DNA of 64,000 nt from Marsupella aquatica (Eukaryota; Marchantiophyta), in assembly GCA_973895155.1 (NCBI GenBank), contig OZ316891.1, positions 17,980,001-18,044,000 on the forward strand, in the 5' to 3' direction. Made by a program: the position numbers and the translations under genes. A model generated the notes under the pieces. The model was not told the origin of the DNA and did not search any database. It was given only the letters and a program-made list of their open reading frames with translations. Positions 11,032-20,920 of this stretch are shown here, in pieces; within the stretch, counting starts at the first letter, position 1, and each line of letters opens with the position of its first letter.

Positions 11032-12128
11032 TTATGGATCCTCTATGTACTTGCTTGGCCATAATACCAAAGAACCTGCAGCATCTCCAAGTGTCTTATG
11101 AGGAGGATCATCATTTGTGTTTGGAATGGGAAGGACAACTTTAGGTTTCACTAGTAATGTGATTAACACTACTGAATAACCTGGTGGGATCCTCTTGCCA
11201 TGGAACGTTGTAGAACCGACTTGCACTCTGCCAAATCCTACTCGTGTTCCACTTTCATCAACAGCTAACAAGCCACTTTGTCCCTCTGCATTAGCTGCCT
11301 TCCCTACCTCCACCTTAGATGTTTCTGCCAGCACCAATCTTGGAGGTTTGTATGAAACCTTTGACGTGGCTCTACTTCCAACAGACATGCTTCGTGTGCG
11401 CATGCTTCCTCTCTTCACAGTAGTGAAGCTAGGCTCAGTAGGTTCTTCTGTTGGGACTGTCACAGTAGCAGGTTCCTCACCTAGGAGTGCCATACCAACT
11501 AACTCTTCGGTTGGATGTATCGCAACAAGAGGCACATCTATCATTGACAATGAGACATTCTGCAAATTATTTATCTCTGCAATGGTATCAAGATCTACAT
11601 AGCACAAACCTTGCTCCACATGACATGAATCTGGCTCAATGGTATCATTGTCACGCTTGCTGATATCCTCCTTTGCCCCAACATTGATATCATCCAATCC
11701 CTTGCCAATCCCATCCTCAACCAAACATGGTTCACTGCCCTCTGTCAAATTAGTTGTATGTACAGACTGCAACTGTGTTGCCTCTAAATTGCAGCGACTC
11801 TTTGCCAGGTGATCATACTTCTTCTCTACAGCACCTGTCATATTCTCTATGGGCACAACAACCACAATATATGTTATTGAAAATAACACATTCAACAAAC
11901 TACGTCAATACAAACTATAGATTTTATAATCATATCCCACAAAGTTATAAGGGCCTTACCTTCAAGCCTAGATGTCGTTGGCATGTCAGAAGAGTGCATA
12001 GACTTTGCCACCTCAAGTGGTGATGGTGGAACTCCTGCAGAATTGGACTCAATTTTATCTCTCACCAACATAACGGCTTCCATTAATGTCTTGAAGTTCA
12101 CATGGAATAAGTCAATCAATGAATTCAA
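11032..12128 (-). CDS. CACTA/En-Spm-like element ORF, 3' exons
   Basis: The last exon runs from about 11,834 to 11,032 and ends with a stop. A minus-strand GT donor next to 11,960 and an AG acceptor next to 11,834 join it to the exon at about 11,960-12,128, with a continuous reading SSDMPTTSRLEG to GAVEKKYDHL. The last 60 residues (STTFHGKRIPPGYSVVLI, then a Pro-rich loop, then TLGDAAGSLVLWPSKYI) resemble the C-terminal domain often found in plant En/Spm-associated proteins. That is recalled family knowledge, not a search result. The function within transposition is unknown. Confidence 0.5.
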
Positions 12129-12491
12129 ACGTTCATTGATCTCTAGCTAGAAGACATGTTTCCACAGCCTTCAAACGATCACTTATCTCTGTAAGTGAAG
12201 ATCCACCTCCCTACATGACATAGGGCAATAGTCAATCATTCCATATGAAATGTTGGGCAATATATGCACTATCAATGATAGGTGTACACCTGAAATTCAA
12301 TGCAAGTCATTCAATTACCAATCAGAACTCATATAACTTACATGCTTGGAGGATTCAGATGCCTCACATGCCCTGTTGTTCACAATTTCAGCCCTCAAAT
12401 CTTCTTTTGAAGGACTTTGCCCCAATTGGGCTTTTTGCACATGCATGGCAAACACAAGTTTTCATTTTCCAATGAACACTGAAAAACAAAG

Positions 12492-13169
12492 TCAACAGGT
12501 CGACATAGTGTAACATGAATTACATAACTTGCCATTGATTCTTACGAAGCGTTTTGCTATCGGTGTAGTGTCAATCCTTCCTGTCAGACGGGCTGTCAGA
12601 TTAGGATTATGAACACTCAACCTGGCCTTGGTCATCTGTGAACTCTTCTTTTTTGCAGCATCAATTACAAAATAAGTTACTAGTTTTGCCCCCACTTTAT
12701 CATCACAACTTGCTGGTGGAGGCATATCTGGCTTCTCCCCACCTTCCTTCCAAGCCTTATGCATTCTCCATCTCTCTTGCTTGATGATTTTACCTGTTGT
12801 ACTTTCCAGACAATCTATGTTCACGCCATCATCACTGCCCACATAACTCCATTTGGCAGTAACATTTTCACATACAATCTTCCAATCTTTTGGATGTTGC
12901 TTTTTAAAATTAATAACACTCACATCTAACCAGCACAATACTTCAGCTTTCAAATCAGCATGCCATCGGTTTTTGCGAGGACACTCAGCATCCACCCATT
13001 GTCTGTCATTCAACTTTACTATCCCTTTCTTCATCACCTCCCCTTGTGCACTGCTCTCTGCAATAATGGGTGGTGTAATATTAATGGGCACCCCCTGATT
13101 CACCCTACCTGGGGTTCTAAAGTCACCTGGGCAAATACAATGCCATTCATGCTTGAGAACTATATACAC
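12492..13169 (-). CDS. CACTA/En-Spm-like transposase-associated exon
   Basis: A 225-residue frame, upstream of the exons at 11-12.1 kb on the same strand. It contains WHADLKAEVLCWLDVSVINF, RWRMHKAWKEGG and KKKSSQMTKARLSVHNPN. The composition and the order, with a Trp-rich basic central segment and then a K..S..N...R end, resemble the plant En/Spm transposase-associated domain. The frame end probably includes intron sequence after RFVRINGK. No DDE catalytic transposase was found, so the element would be incomplete. Confidence 0.45.
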   Translation of the reverse strand: MYIVLKHEWHCICPGDFRTPGRVNQGVPINITPPIIAESSAQGEVMKKGIVKLNDRQWVDAECPRKNRWHADLKAEVLCWLDVSVINFKKQHPKDWKIVCENVTAKWSYVGSDDGVNIDCLESTTGKIIKQERWRMHKAWKEGGEKPDMPPPASCDDKVGAKLVTYFVIDAAKKKSSQMTKARLSVHNPNLTARLTGRIDTTPIAKRFVRINGKLCNSCYTMSTC

Positions 13170-13396
13170 CGGAACTATTTATTACAAACATCTACTGGCA
13201 CCATTCAATATATCTCTTTAACAAAAATTGAACCAACATATATACCTGTAGCTCTGCCAGTAGACATTTGTGTAGGGACTGCACTCTGGAATTGTTGCGA
13301 CCTTGGACCACCTGTCCAGCCTAGTATAGGGCACAAATGTTGTTACTTTCTAGCTAGGCATGTGCAAATATATGTACTGATAATCTACAGAGGCGG

Positions 13397-13825
13397 GTGG
13401 ACAACCAAACTGAGCGGTTGAAGAAACAATCCAAGGAGCTAAATCGGCTAGCCGCAATAAGTGGACCCTTGATGGCGGCAACATGGTTGCAGGGCGTGGT
13501 ACTGACCGAGCGACAAGCCGTGGTACCCTCACCTTTGCCGGAAGTAAGTGGCAAGGGGAAGGCACCAGCTGCTTGGGAGGGGAAGGACAAAAAGTGGAAG
13601 CCTTCTGGGTCAGGGAGCCACACCGTTCATCGGGCCACCATGGCTGAGGTGGAGAGCATGGCACCGGCCTTATGCGAGGTTGTGGCTGTCAAGGAAGCAG
13701 TCCTGGAGGTAGGCCAGGAAGACCGGTTGGGGGAGGCCATGACAGGCACTGACTCAAGGTTGCCAACCATTGATCGGCATCAACCGCAACCTTGGGAGGA
13801 TGAGACAACCCAACTCATAGAATGA
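13397..13825 (+). other. Unrecognised ORF, degenerate repeat protein
   Basis: A 142-residue plus-strand frame. It starts with a short polar helix (MDNQTERLKKQSKELNRLAA) and continues as low-complexity hydrophilic sequence. It could be the tail of a retroelement Gag-like protein, since similar coiled-coil frames occur at 6.8-9.7 kb, but no motif proves this. It is followed by a GC-rich short tandem repeat. Confidence 0.3.
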
Positions 13826-13877
13826 GCCTGTGAGGAGGACCACTACGGCAGGGTAGCCAATGCCAGGAGGGACAGTA

Positions 13878-13957
13878 CATAAGCCGGGCAGGCAGGAGCC
13901 GGACAGGTAGAAGTGGACAGGCAGAAGCTGGGCAGGCATAAGCCAGGCAGGCCGAGG
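13878..13957. repeat. Short tandem repeat, unit about 15 bp
   Basis: About five imperfect copies of a unit like AAGCCGGGCAGGCAG follow one another. The unit length wobbles between 14 and 16 bp. Nothing suggests coding function. Confidence 0.75.
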
Positions 13958-16900
13958 CCAAAGTAAGGGTGGGGCCCGGTCACGCCAAAGATAGGTTGAC
14001 CTAGTCAGGAGCAAGTAATCTGTCAGTGGACGGGAAGCCTACATTGGCCGCCAAGGAAGGATTGGGGGCGTCCATTGAGGACCAGCCACCAACGCCATGA
14101 CGGTGTAAGGGCGCCATCCCTTTTAGAGAGGGCGGACGTGGAGGTAGGAGGTGTGAGTGGGCAGAGCTAGCGCGGACCTCCAGATTTAGGATTATGATCA
14201 GGACCAAGAAGCGGCCCTGCCACTTAGATTAGTGGGATTGCGGATCCACTGGTAAGAGCAACACTTGTGCTCTTGCCCCGCTGTACATAGGTAGATTCCA
14301 CTTAGAGGTAGATTTGGCTTACGGAGCAAGGAAATAGGTAGGTACACTGTCGGGATAAATACCTGGGCAACGGGGACCAGAGGGCCTTCTTCTTAAGCAA
14401 GTTTTTGGTGCACCAGAAAGGGTGGAATCAATTAGTAAAGAGAAGCTCTCGGTTAGTTATACTGTGACCCATAAGTACATTCATGTTTCCTCAACCTAAG
14501 AGCTAAATAGAGTTGGCCTTCGGGCTTAGTTCGCAGACCTTGTGTATGAGAAGTACTGCTTGTATGGCAATGGTATGGCATACCTCAGTTAGTAGCAGTC
14601 ATCTTTCTAATTGTGTGTTGCATCTACTTGTGTGAAGATTGCCCACATCAACCAAAGAGAGAAAGGAAGGTTAGAAGCTGGAAGAGTTGGATGTGTTGAG
14701 CTTAGAGGAATCTTAGCGGCTACCCAAGCCGATTGGGCATCATTTTGGGGGCGGAATCCAAACATACCTGAAGGGAGACTGATAGAAGAGAGTAAGGAGA
14801 GGCCTAGAGTAGGCCGGGTGCATATCTCATGACCCGATGAAGGATCTGTCCAGTACATATGTGGTTAAGAAGTAGAGAGGGATTAGCAGCATCCCATGTC
14901 GATAAACCGTGGAATCGGCCTTGGCAAGCGAGGAACCGGTGGGAATCGGCTTGTTAAGGGAGGGTTCTTGGGGTTAGAGAACCATGGGATGCACCACAGG
15001 CCCCTTGCAAATTCCCTGGCACAAGGATGCGCCACATCAATGAGGATGGTGACAAACAGGACAAAGCAGGTAATCTGGAAAACAAAAAGGTCCTTGTCAT
15101 GTTTGTGTTCATATTTGTGTAAATTATGGGGCGCTATGCCATAAGAATTAAGCTAAAAAAACCAGAATACAAAGGAAGAGATGACATTTTTTCACTGTAA
15201 CCATATTAGTTACCTTTCGAGTGTTTTTAAATTATTTACTATAAAATTAGTTAGATAACTACCTCTAAAATAACATAAATAAGTAACTACTCATACCTGA
15301 TCCTCTCTCTTTCGATGAGAGAGATACCAACGAGAGATCGATGATTGTGAACAGGGTACTGTCATTCTGCCACTTTGCGTCAAAGATATGGAGGAGTGAT
15401 CTTCAACTAAGTTTTGAGTTTGAGTTTGATTTTGAGTTGTGAGGTGAATAGTGGATACTGTATGATTGTATAACTTGCACACACTTAAAGAACCATCACC
15501 AACTCAAGAAATGCAACATCAGAAAATGCCCATCTCCCTTTCTCGATGAAGAGATGTCACAATCCCATCACCGTCACAAACTTAGTATCTACAAATTAAT
15601 TTTTTTGATGACGTCGACATCGCTTGTCTACAACGCTCGCTTCCCAACTTGAATTGTTTGCGTCCCTCTAGGGCTAGGCTTCAACTGAAACTCAATCTGA
15701 ACACAGATTGACGCCATATGCAGCCTCTATGACAAAGAAACAATCGTTGGTCTTCTCTTCACACCATAGCTTACTTAAATATAAAAAACTACAAAACCTT
15801 CATGTGAAGTGATGGATTGTCCGTATTTTGTGCGTTCTTCCCACCAAAACAACAAGCGCTCTTCTGCCAACAATTGAGTGTTGTCCTCCGGTCTATCTTG
15901 TGGCCATAATGCTCAACGTAACTCACAAACAATCAATCAGGAATGGTCGAACACTATTTGTCCAATGTGTAAGCAAAAACCGTCAAAAAACTCAATTCCT
16001 CCACATTCAACTTTTTGTTTGATAAACCAGAGAGATCATCTCAACTAGATCAATCTCCTCTATCTTTCGAGCATATTCTCTTTTGCACACACCAAGACCA
16101 CTGGGAGACTCAAAACCATTGCTTATTGCCTTGCTGAAATTGATTTCACTTCATCACACACACATTCCTTGGATGAACATGGGGGACCATCCACAGATTA
16201 ATTGGAGTGTGGAGGACACTATTCGTTGCTTAAAGGGGATGTATGATTTACCTAAGGGGAATATTGTGGAGGTGGTAACGATTTGTGGTCAACTAGGAAT
16301 GAGAATAATGAGTGACTTCTGGTACCCTACGGATGCTACCTAGAGATGTCGGTGGGGAGACTTGATCGCCTGAGAGGATTTGTGGTTGGTGATAGTTTCC
16401 TTTGTCTCTCCTTCCTTTAAATCATTCACTATTCTCCTTTCAAGGGATGTGGACTTGACTCTCCTGCCATATCATGGTGTTGGCTTGACAACATGAATGC
16501 TAGAATCAAGCACTTTGGAATTCCTGATTGCAAGGTTTATGAGATGTTGAGACCTAAGTGCTCCGACTCTACTCGGTTGAATTGCCTTTGGGAGGTGAAT
16601 TTTGTTGAAGATGATTGGAGAGGATCGGAATTTGGCAAGGGGTGTGGCTGTCTGACCTCTCCTCTTGGGCGGTGCTCATGCTCTGAGAATCGGGAAGTCC
16701 GACGGGTCTTGCGTCTTGTGTACTGGTGTCCTTGAGACAATCCCCCCTATTTTCTCCTCCTACCAACATGCAAGGGGCCACTGGCAAGAGGCTATGGATG
16801 GTTAAGTGAATTGATAATTGGCAGCAACTTGAGTTTAATAGAGTCTCATGGGCCTCACTCCAAGGGAAGTCTCATACCACGCTCAACATTTTCAAGTAAT

Positions 16901-18180
16901 AAGCACCCTAAAACTTAAGAAAGTAAACTAGATGTTAAGTAATTTTTAACCCCTAACTTTATGGAATATTCTAAGGATATTCTCATATTTGGTAGGTAAA
17001 AACCCATATAGTTCTTAATTCTTAAAATTGGATTAGAACACCCCTATATTTTTTCAACAAAACTTTAAAAGTCTTATGCACAATTGAATTAAAAAACCCT
17101 AACTTCTTCGCACGCGATGGGTCGGAAGAAAAAAGAAGTGAGGACCCCAAGAATAGAGTTACTCTTTACCTATCTTCGGTAAAGATCTTCATCATCTATT
17201 AAGTTCTCTAGAGCATTTGGCTTACTCGTAATGCTTACACCTTTGATCACTCGGGTACATAACATCATAAGTTATTAGTGGTTGGTAACTGATATAAGTT
17301 ATCAATTTTGACACTAATTAAAAAAAACCAGCTGAGTAGCTGAGATGGGGCCTTCGCACCTCCGCACATCTCAGCTGGGTAGTTGAGATTGACTCAATCT
17401 CCACTAACCTTGCCAAGATAGGTGTTACAGACAAAAATATTGCGCGGAAAAAAAAGTTACACCCGCCCATCTTAGCTGACACCCCATGGACAGTAAAAAA
17501 TTATTAAAAAAACAAAATTTTCCATTAAATTTTGGTAAGAACTTGGCGGCCTCTTCGAGATGAGGTGATAGTTGATATTAGGCTAACTGATGAGATTACT
17601 TATCTCTTGATCACTCTAGGGAGTGGATCTTTGATGAGCCTACTATCATCTTGGGGACATTAGATCATCTATGTGTTGTGACAGCTGCTGTTGGGTCATC
17701 AAGGAAACACTCCTGGCTGATTGGCATGCTAACTCTATTGGAACCTGAGCTTACACAAATCATTGGGAAAAGGGTCAGGAGGCTTGAATCTTTTTGATTA
17801 ATTAGTTATCGGTTTCTCTTAGGTTTTGAGAATAGGAGTTTGAAGATAAAGATCATCTTGATTAAGCTTTGAATCTTGCTTCCACTATGGCAGGCCTCTT
17901 GTGCTAGTGGGCTGTATACTGAATGTGTGTTGGGGAGATGTACCCTGGAGCTACTCCACTCTGGCCTTCCTTTGACATGTTGTTTAGGACCTCATTTGAT
18001 TTTGTTGAGGCGCTTTGGGATTTGCTATACCATGTTGAGGCCTTGGTGTTTGGCTCTCTGGGACGCTATCCTGCAATGCAACCTTGTGTGACGTGTCTTG
18101 GTTGGACACTTTTGAAATGTTTTTTCTGCTGTTTGTGGCTTTACCAGCCCTTGGGCCTGCTGGTTCCCCCCCTCCGTGGG
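13958..18180. other. Decayed repeats, no supported gene
   Basis: Only short open frames occur. The plus-strand frames at 14,611-14,832, 16,083-16,343 and 16,493-16,735 show no family motif. They read like remnants of retroelement coding sequence broken by stops. A 10-bp inverted repeat (AGCTGAGATG at 17,338-17,347 and its complement at 17,367-17,376) stands in AT-rich sequence. From about 17,900 to 18,180 the sequence becomes the candidate LINE end described next. Confidence 0.4.
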
Positions 18181-18230
18181 GTTCAAGCGGAATAAAATTT
18201 TATTAAAAATAAAATAAATAAATAAATAAA
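17876..18230 (+). mobile_element. Possible 3' end of a LINE retrotransposon
   Basis: The segment ends in a run of TAAA/AAAT repeats (about 18,198-18,231), directly after a short non-coding stretch containing CCCCCCCTCCGTGGGGTTCA. Plant LINEs often end in simple A-rich repeats of this kind. The upstream open frames are hydrophobic and broken. No reverse transcriptase motif is visible and I found no clear target duplication, so this is a weak call. Confidence 0.35.
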
Positions 18231-18232
18231 TT

Positions 18233-18510
18233 ACTAGTTTTGTAGTAAAACTAAGAGGTTCATTACTTATGACTCTTGAAGTCAATCTTTACTACTTAAT
18301 TATGACTAATTGAGTCATTTGTTATGATTGGGGAGACTCTAGGTGAAAGTGGACAATGTAATTATTAATGACTCCCACACGAGTCATACAAATGACTTAT
18401 TGCGTGGCAAGAGAAATGACTTGAGTCTCTTGACTCAAGTGAAACAAATTCATAATTGAGGCATACCATTGTCCTAAGTGCAGTCATTTTGGGGGGTTTT
18501 TTCTACTAGT
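18233..18510. mobile_element. Possible short CACTA-like element
   Basis: About 278 bp bounded by ACTAGT at 18,233-18,238 and 18,505-18,510. The right end, read inward on the minus strand, is ACTAGTAGAAAAAACCCCCC, close to the common CACTA terminus but with the first C replaced. Inside are many GAGTCAT/ATGACTC hexamers in both orientations, like subterminal protein-binding repeats. ACTAGT is itself palindromic, so the terminal match alone is weak evidence. Confidence 0.4.
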
Positions 18511-18596
18511 TTGGCCATCTTGAGGGCCTAGACCATATGGGAGCTCGACATCAAAGTTAGCTATGTAGGAGCTAAGTGGTAGGGTAGTCGAGTTCT
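18511..18596. repeat. Dispersed repeat, copy B
   Basis: Diverged copy of 1,424-1,510. It begins immediately after the right end of the possible CACTA-like element, so that element may have inserted at or into this repeat. Confidence 0.6.
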
Positions 18597-20440
18597 AGCA
18601 CTTCTAGCCAATCGGCAATCTTTGACACGTCAACGAGAGTGAGAGTCACTATCGCTATTATTGGCCTGCTAATTTTGAGTGACCACCATATCTCCTTCCT
18701 TGTGAATCTTGCACTAAAACGGGAGTTTGTAAATGAGGAGACTGATCTACCTGGATTGAGTAATCTACCTAGATTGAGTTTGCCCTTCTGCCCACTTTCT
18801 ACTCAAACAATCAAGCTTGCAAAATCAGGGAATGATGGAAGGCTTGAAAGATTGAATGGGAAATGAGTATTAACAAAAGTTGCCACTTGTATTTGAGTGA
18901 AGGTCGGCGCACTCCTAAAATCCTTTGTCAGAAACTGGCCTTGGCCCAACCTGGTCAAGTTACCCCAGGGTACACCTGGACACTATTTACGGATGCTTGC
19001 CCTACAAACCTTTGCTTTATGGTGGTCTGGGTGTTCGACAGAAACACAATTATGGTCACTTTTTCTGCGGGACCGTGACCAAAAATTAGTTTCTCCTATC
19101 CTTGGTTTGAGATGCCCTAATATACTGTTGCACCAAATGCAGTGGTCGTCACTCAAATTTGGCGTGCTGTTTTGGGTGGAAAAAATGAAAAACTGGAAAG
19201 AATAAACCAAAAGTGAATTATATATGGTGTGGAGGATTTTCCAAACATGAAAAAACAGCAGTTCTTCAAGTGTTCCATAGACCATCCATGCATAAGAAGT
19301 GCTCTTCCCTCTACCATCCATGCAATACCATCAATACCATCCATGCATAGGAAGTTCTCCTCCCTCTATCATCCATGGATAGGAAGTGCTTCTCACTCTA
19401 CCATCGATGCATAGGAAGTGAGTTACATAGTCCATAGGGTATTGCATGATAGGTCTAATGAAAGGAATTTAATTATAAATATTACATAGTCAACAAAGTA
19501 GTGCACAATGTCATAATGAGAGAAAGAGCATACCCAAAAACAGTGAAAAGAGGGAGGGGGGAGGGGGGTTAAGATCTAAAAGGAAAAAAAATGATATAAA
19601 CAAAAAAAACCATTCTCACTTTGTCATACTTTGGTGGTTGTTGTCGCCTCTCTTTGCGCCGTGACATCTTTTACTCAATATCATTTTTAAAGCAGTGAGA
19701 TCCTTTTAATAGAGGAAATCTTTTACTGAAGGTATCCTTTGCATCATGCTATTTTTCTCAACTATATCTTTAATTAACCTCATAATTAGCACAACCCAAT
19801 GACATGTTTTGAGTAACCATATATTCATCGTATATTTTACCTTAACAATATCTTTTGTACAAGGACATGTTTAGGCAACAACATTGTAGATTGAACCCGT
19901 GCTTCCATATTTCCCCAAAATATACACGGTTACACCTATTATCGTCTTATTAAAAAATGGAGAATAACTAGAAAACTTTAAATGATAATGACCATGGAGA
20001 TTTGACACCCTCCTCAAAATCTGTGCGGTAAGGAGGCGTGGGGCTGGAGTTGCAGGCCACAGGAAAGTCATAAACATATATAGTATAAATAGCATATGGT
20101 GTGCTCTAGATATACAAAAGTAATGTGTGACCCAATGGTATTGTCTCTCAGTTGAGACTACAGAGTGACGGGTTCAAGGCATACAATGTGCAACTTTTCT
20201 TTCCTTTAATAGAGGACAGGGAAAGGAATGAAAGTTAGAGAAAAGGTGGGGGGGGGGGGCAGGAGAGGGGGTGGGTTGTCCAATTGTATTTGAAAATGCA
20301 AATGGTATATATATTGGGTTCAAGTAATTTGGAGATAGAAAAAATAACAAAGGAGACACACATCAAAGGCAGGGATTAAAATTAAAATCATGTCCAAAAA
20401 AATTGTACTTGGGGATGTGAAACAAGGATGCGCCATATAG
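18597..20440. other. Intergenic sequence with a minisatellite
   Basis: No gene is supported. Several short frames occur but lack motifs. A G-run (12 G) lies near 20,249-20,260 inside purine-rich sequence. A minisatellite is listed separately at 19,283-19,420. Confidence 0.5.
19283..19420. repeat. Minisatellite of CCATCCATGCATAGGAAGT units
   Basis: Four to five imperfect copies of a unit containing ACCATCCATGCATAGGAAGT followed by a CT-rich spacer. Unit lengths vary from about 40 to 50 bp, with one shorter internal duplication (ATACCATCAATACCATCC). Confidence 0.7.
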
Positions 20441-20444
20441 GAGC

Positions 20445-20645
20445 ATCAGTCGTCTTATTAGTACTTTACTCCTTCTTGACACCTGTTTGGATATCATCAG
20501 TCGTCTTATTAGTACTTTACTCCATCTTGACACCTTTTTGGATATTAGCCGTGCTCATTCCTATCGACGATTCACATACAAACATTCCCGAGTATATTCT
20601 ATACTCAAGATCCGATTCACATACAAACATTCCCGAGTATAGCTT
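20445..20645. repeat. Two adjacent tandem duplications upstream of TASH3
   Basis: First, a 51-bp unit starting ATCAGTCGTCTTATTAGTAC is repeated at 20,445 and 20,496 with a few mismatches. Second, a 29-bp sequence starting CGATTCACATACAAACATTC is repeated at 20,568 and 20,613, a 45-bp period. Both lie within 500 bp of the TASH3 start codon, in the likely promoter or 5' leader. Confidence 0.8.
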
Positions 20646-20920
20646 TGTTGCTCAATGTCTTTCAGCGCTACAGGAACATCACAGCATGATGCCGAGCCGG
20701 CTCGTGATTACGAAGGGCACAAAAGAGAAGAGAAAGCGTCGATCAAATGGTTTCTTAGCTTTCTCCAAAGTGCACGATCATTGTTAGCTGACGACTGTTG
20801 TTGGCTTTGTTTTCTTCATTTCCTGTATTCCATGTAGGAAATGAAGAAGAAGATTTAGAGAGCAATTCTTGGAAGGAGGAGAGGACAGAGGCTCCGATTG
20901 ATAGTTCCGGAACAGGCCCA

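Noticed and set aside
17338-17376. 10-bp inverted repeat as a terminator or element end
   Set aside because: Arms are short, flanks show no target duplication, and plant nuclear genes do not use hairpin terminators.
20798-20920. Upstream extension of TASH3 in the same open frame
   Set aside because: The frame is open but has no ATG before 20,921. The extension has no family resemblance and probably represents the 5' leader.
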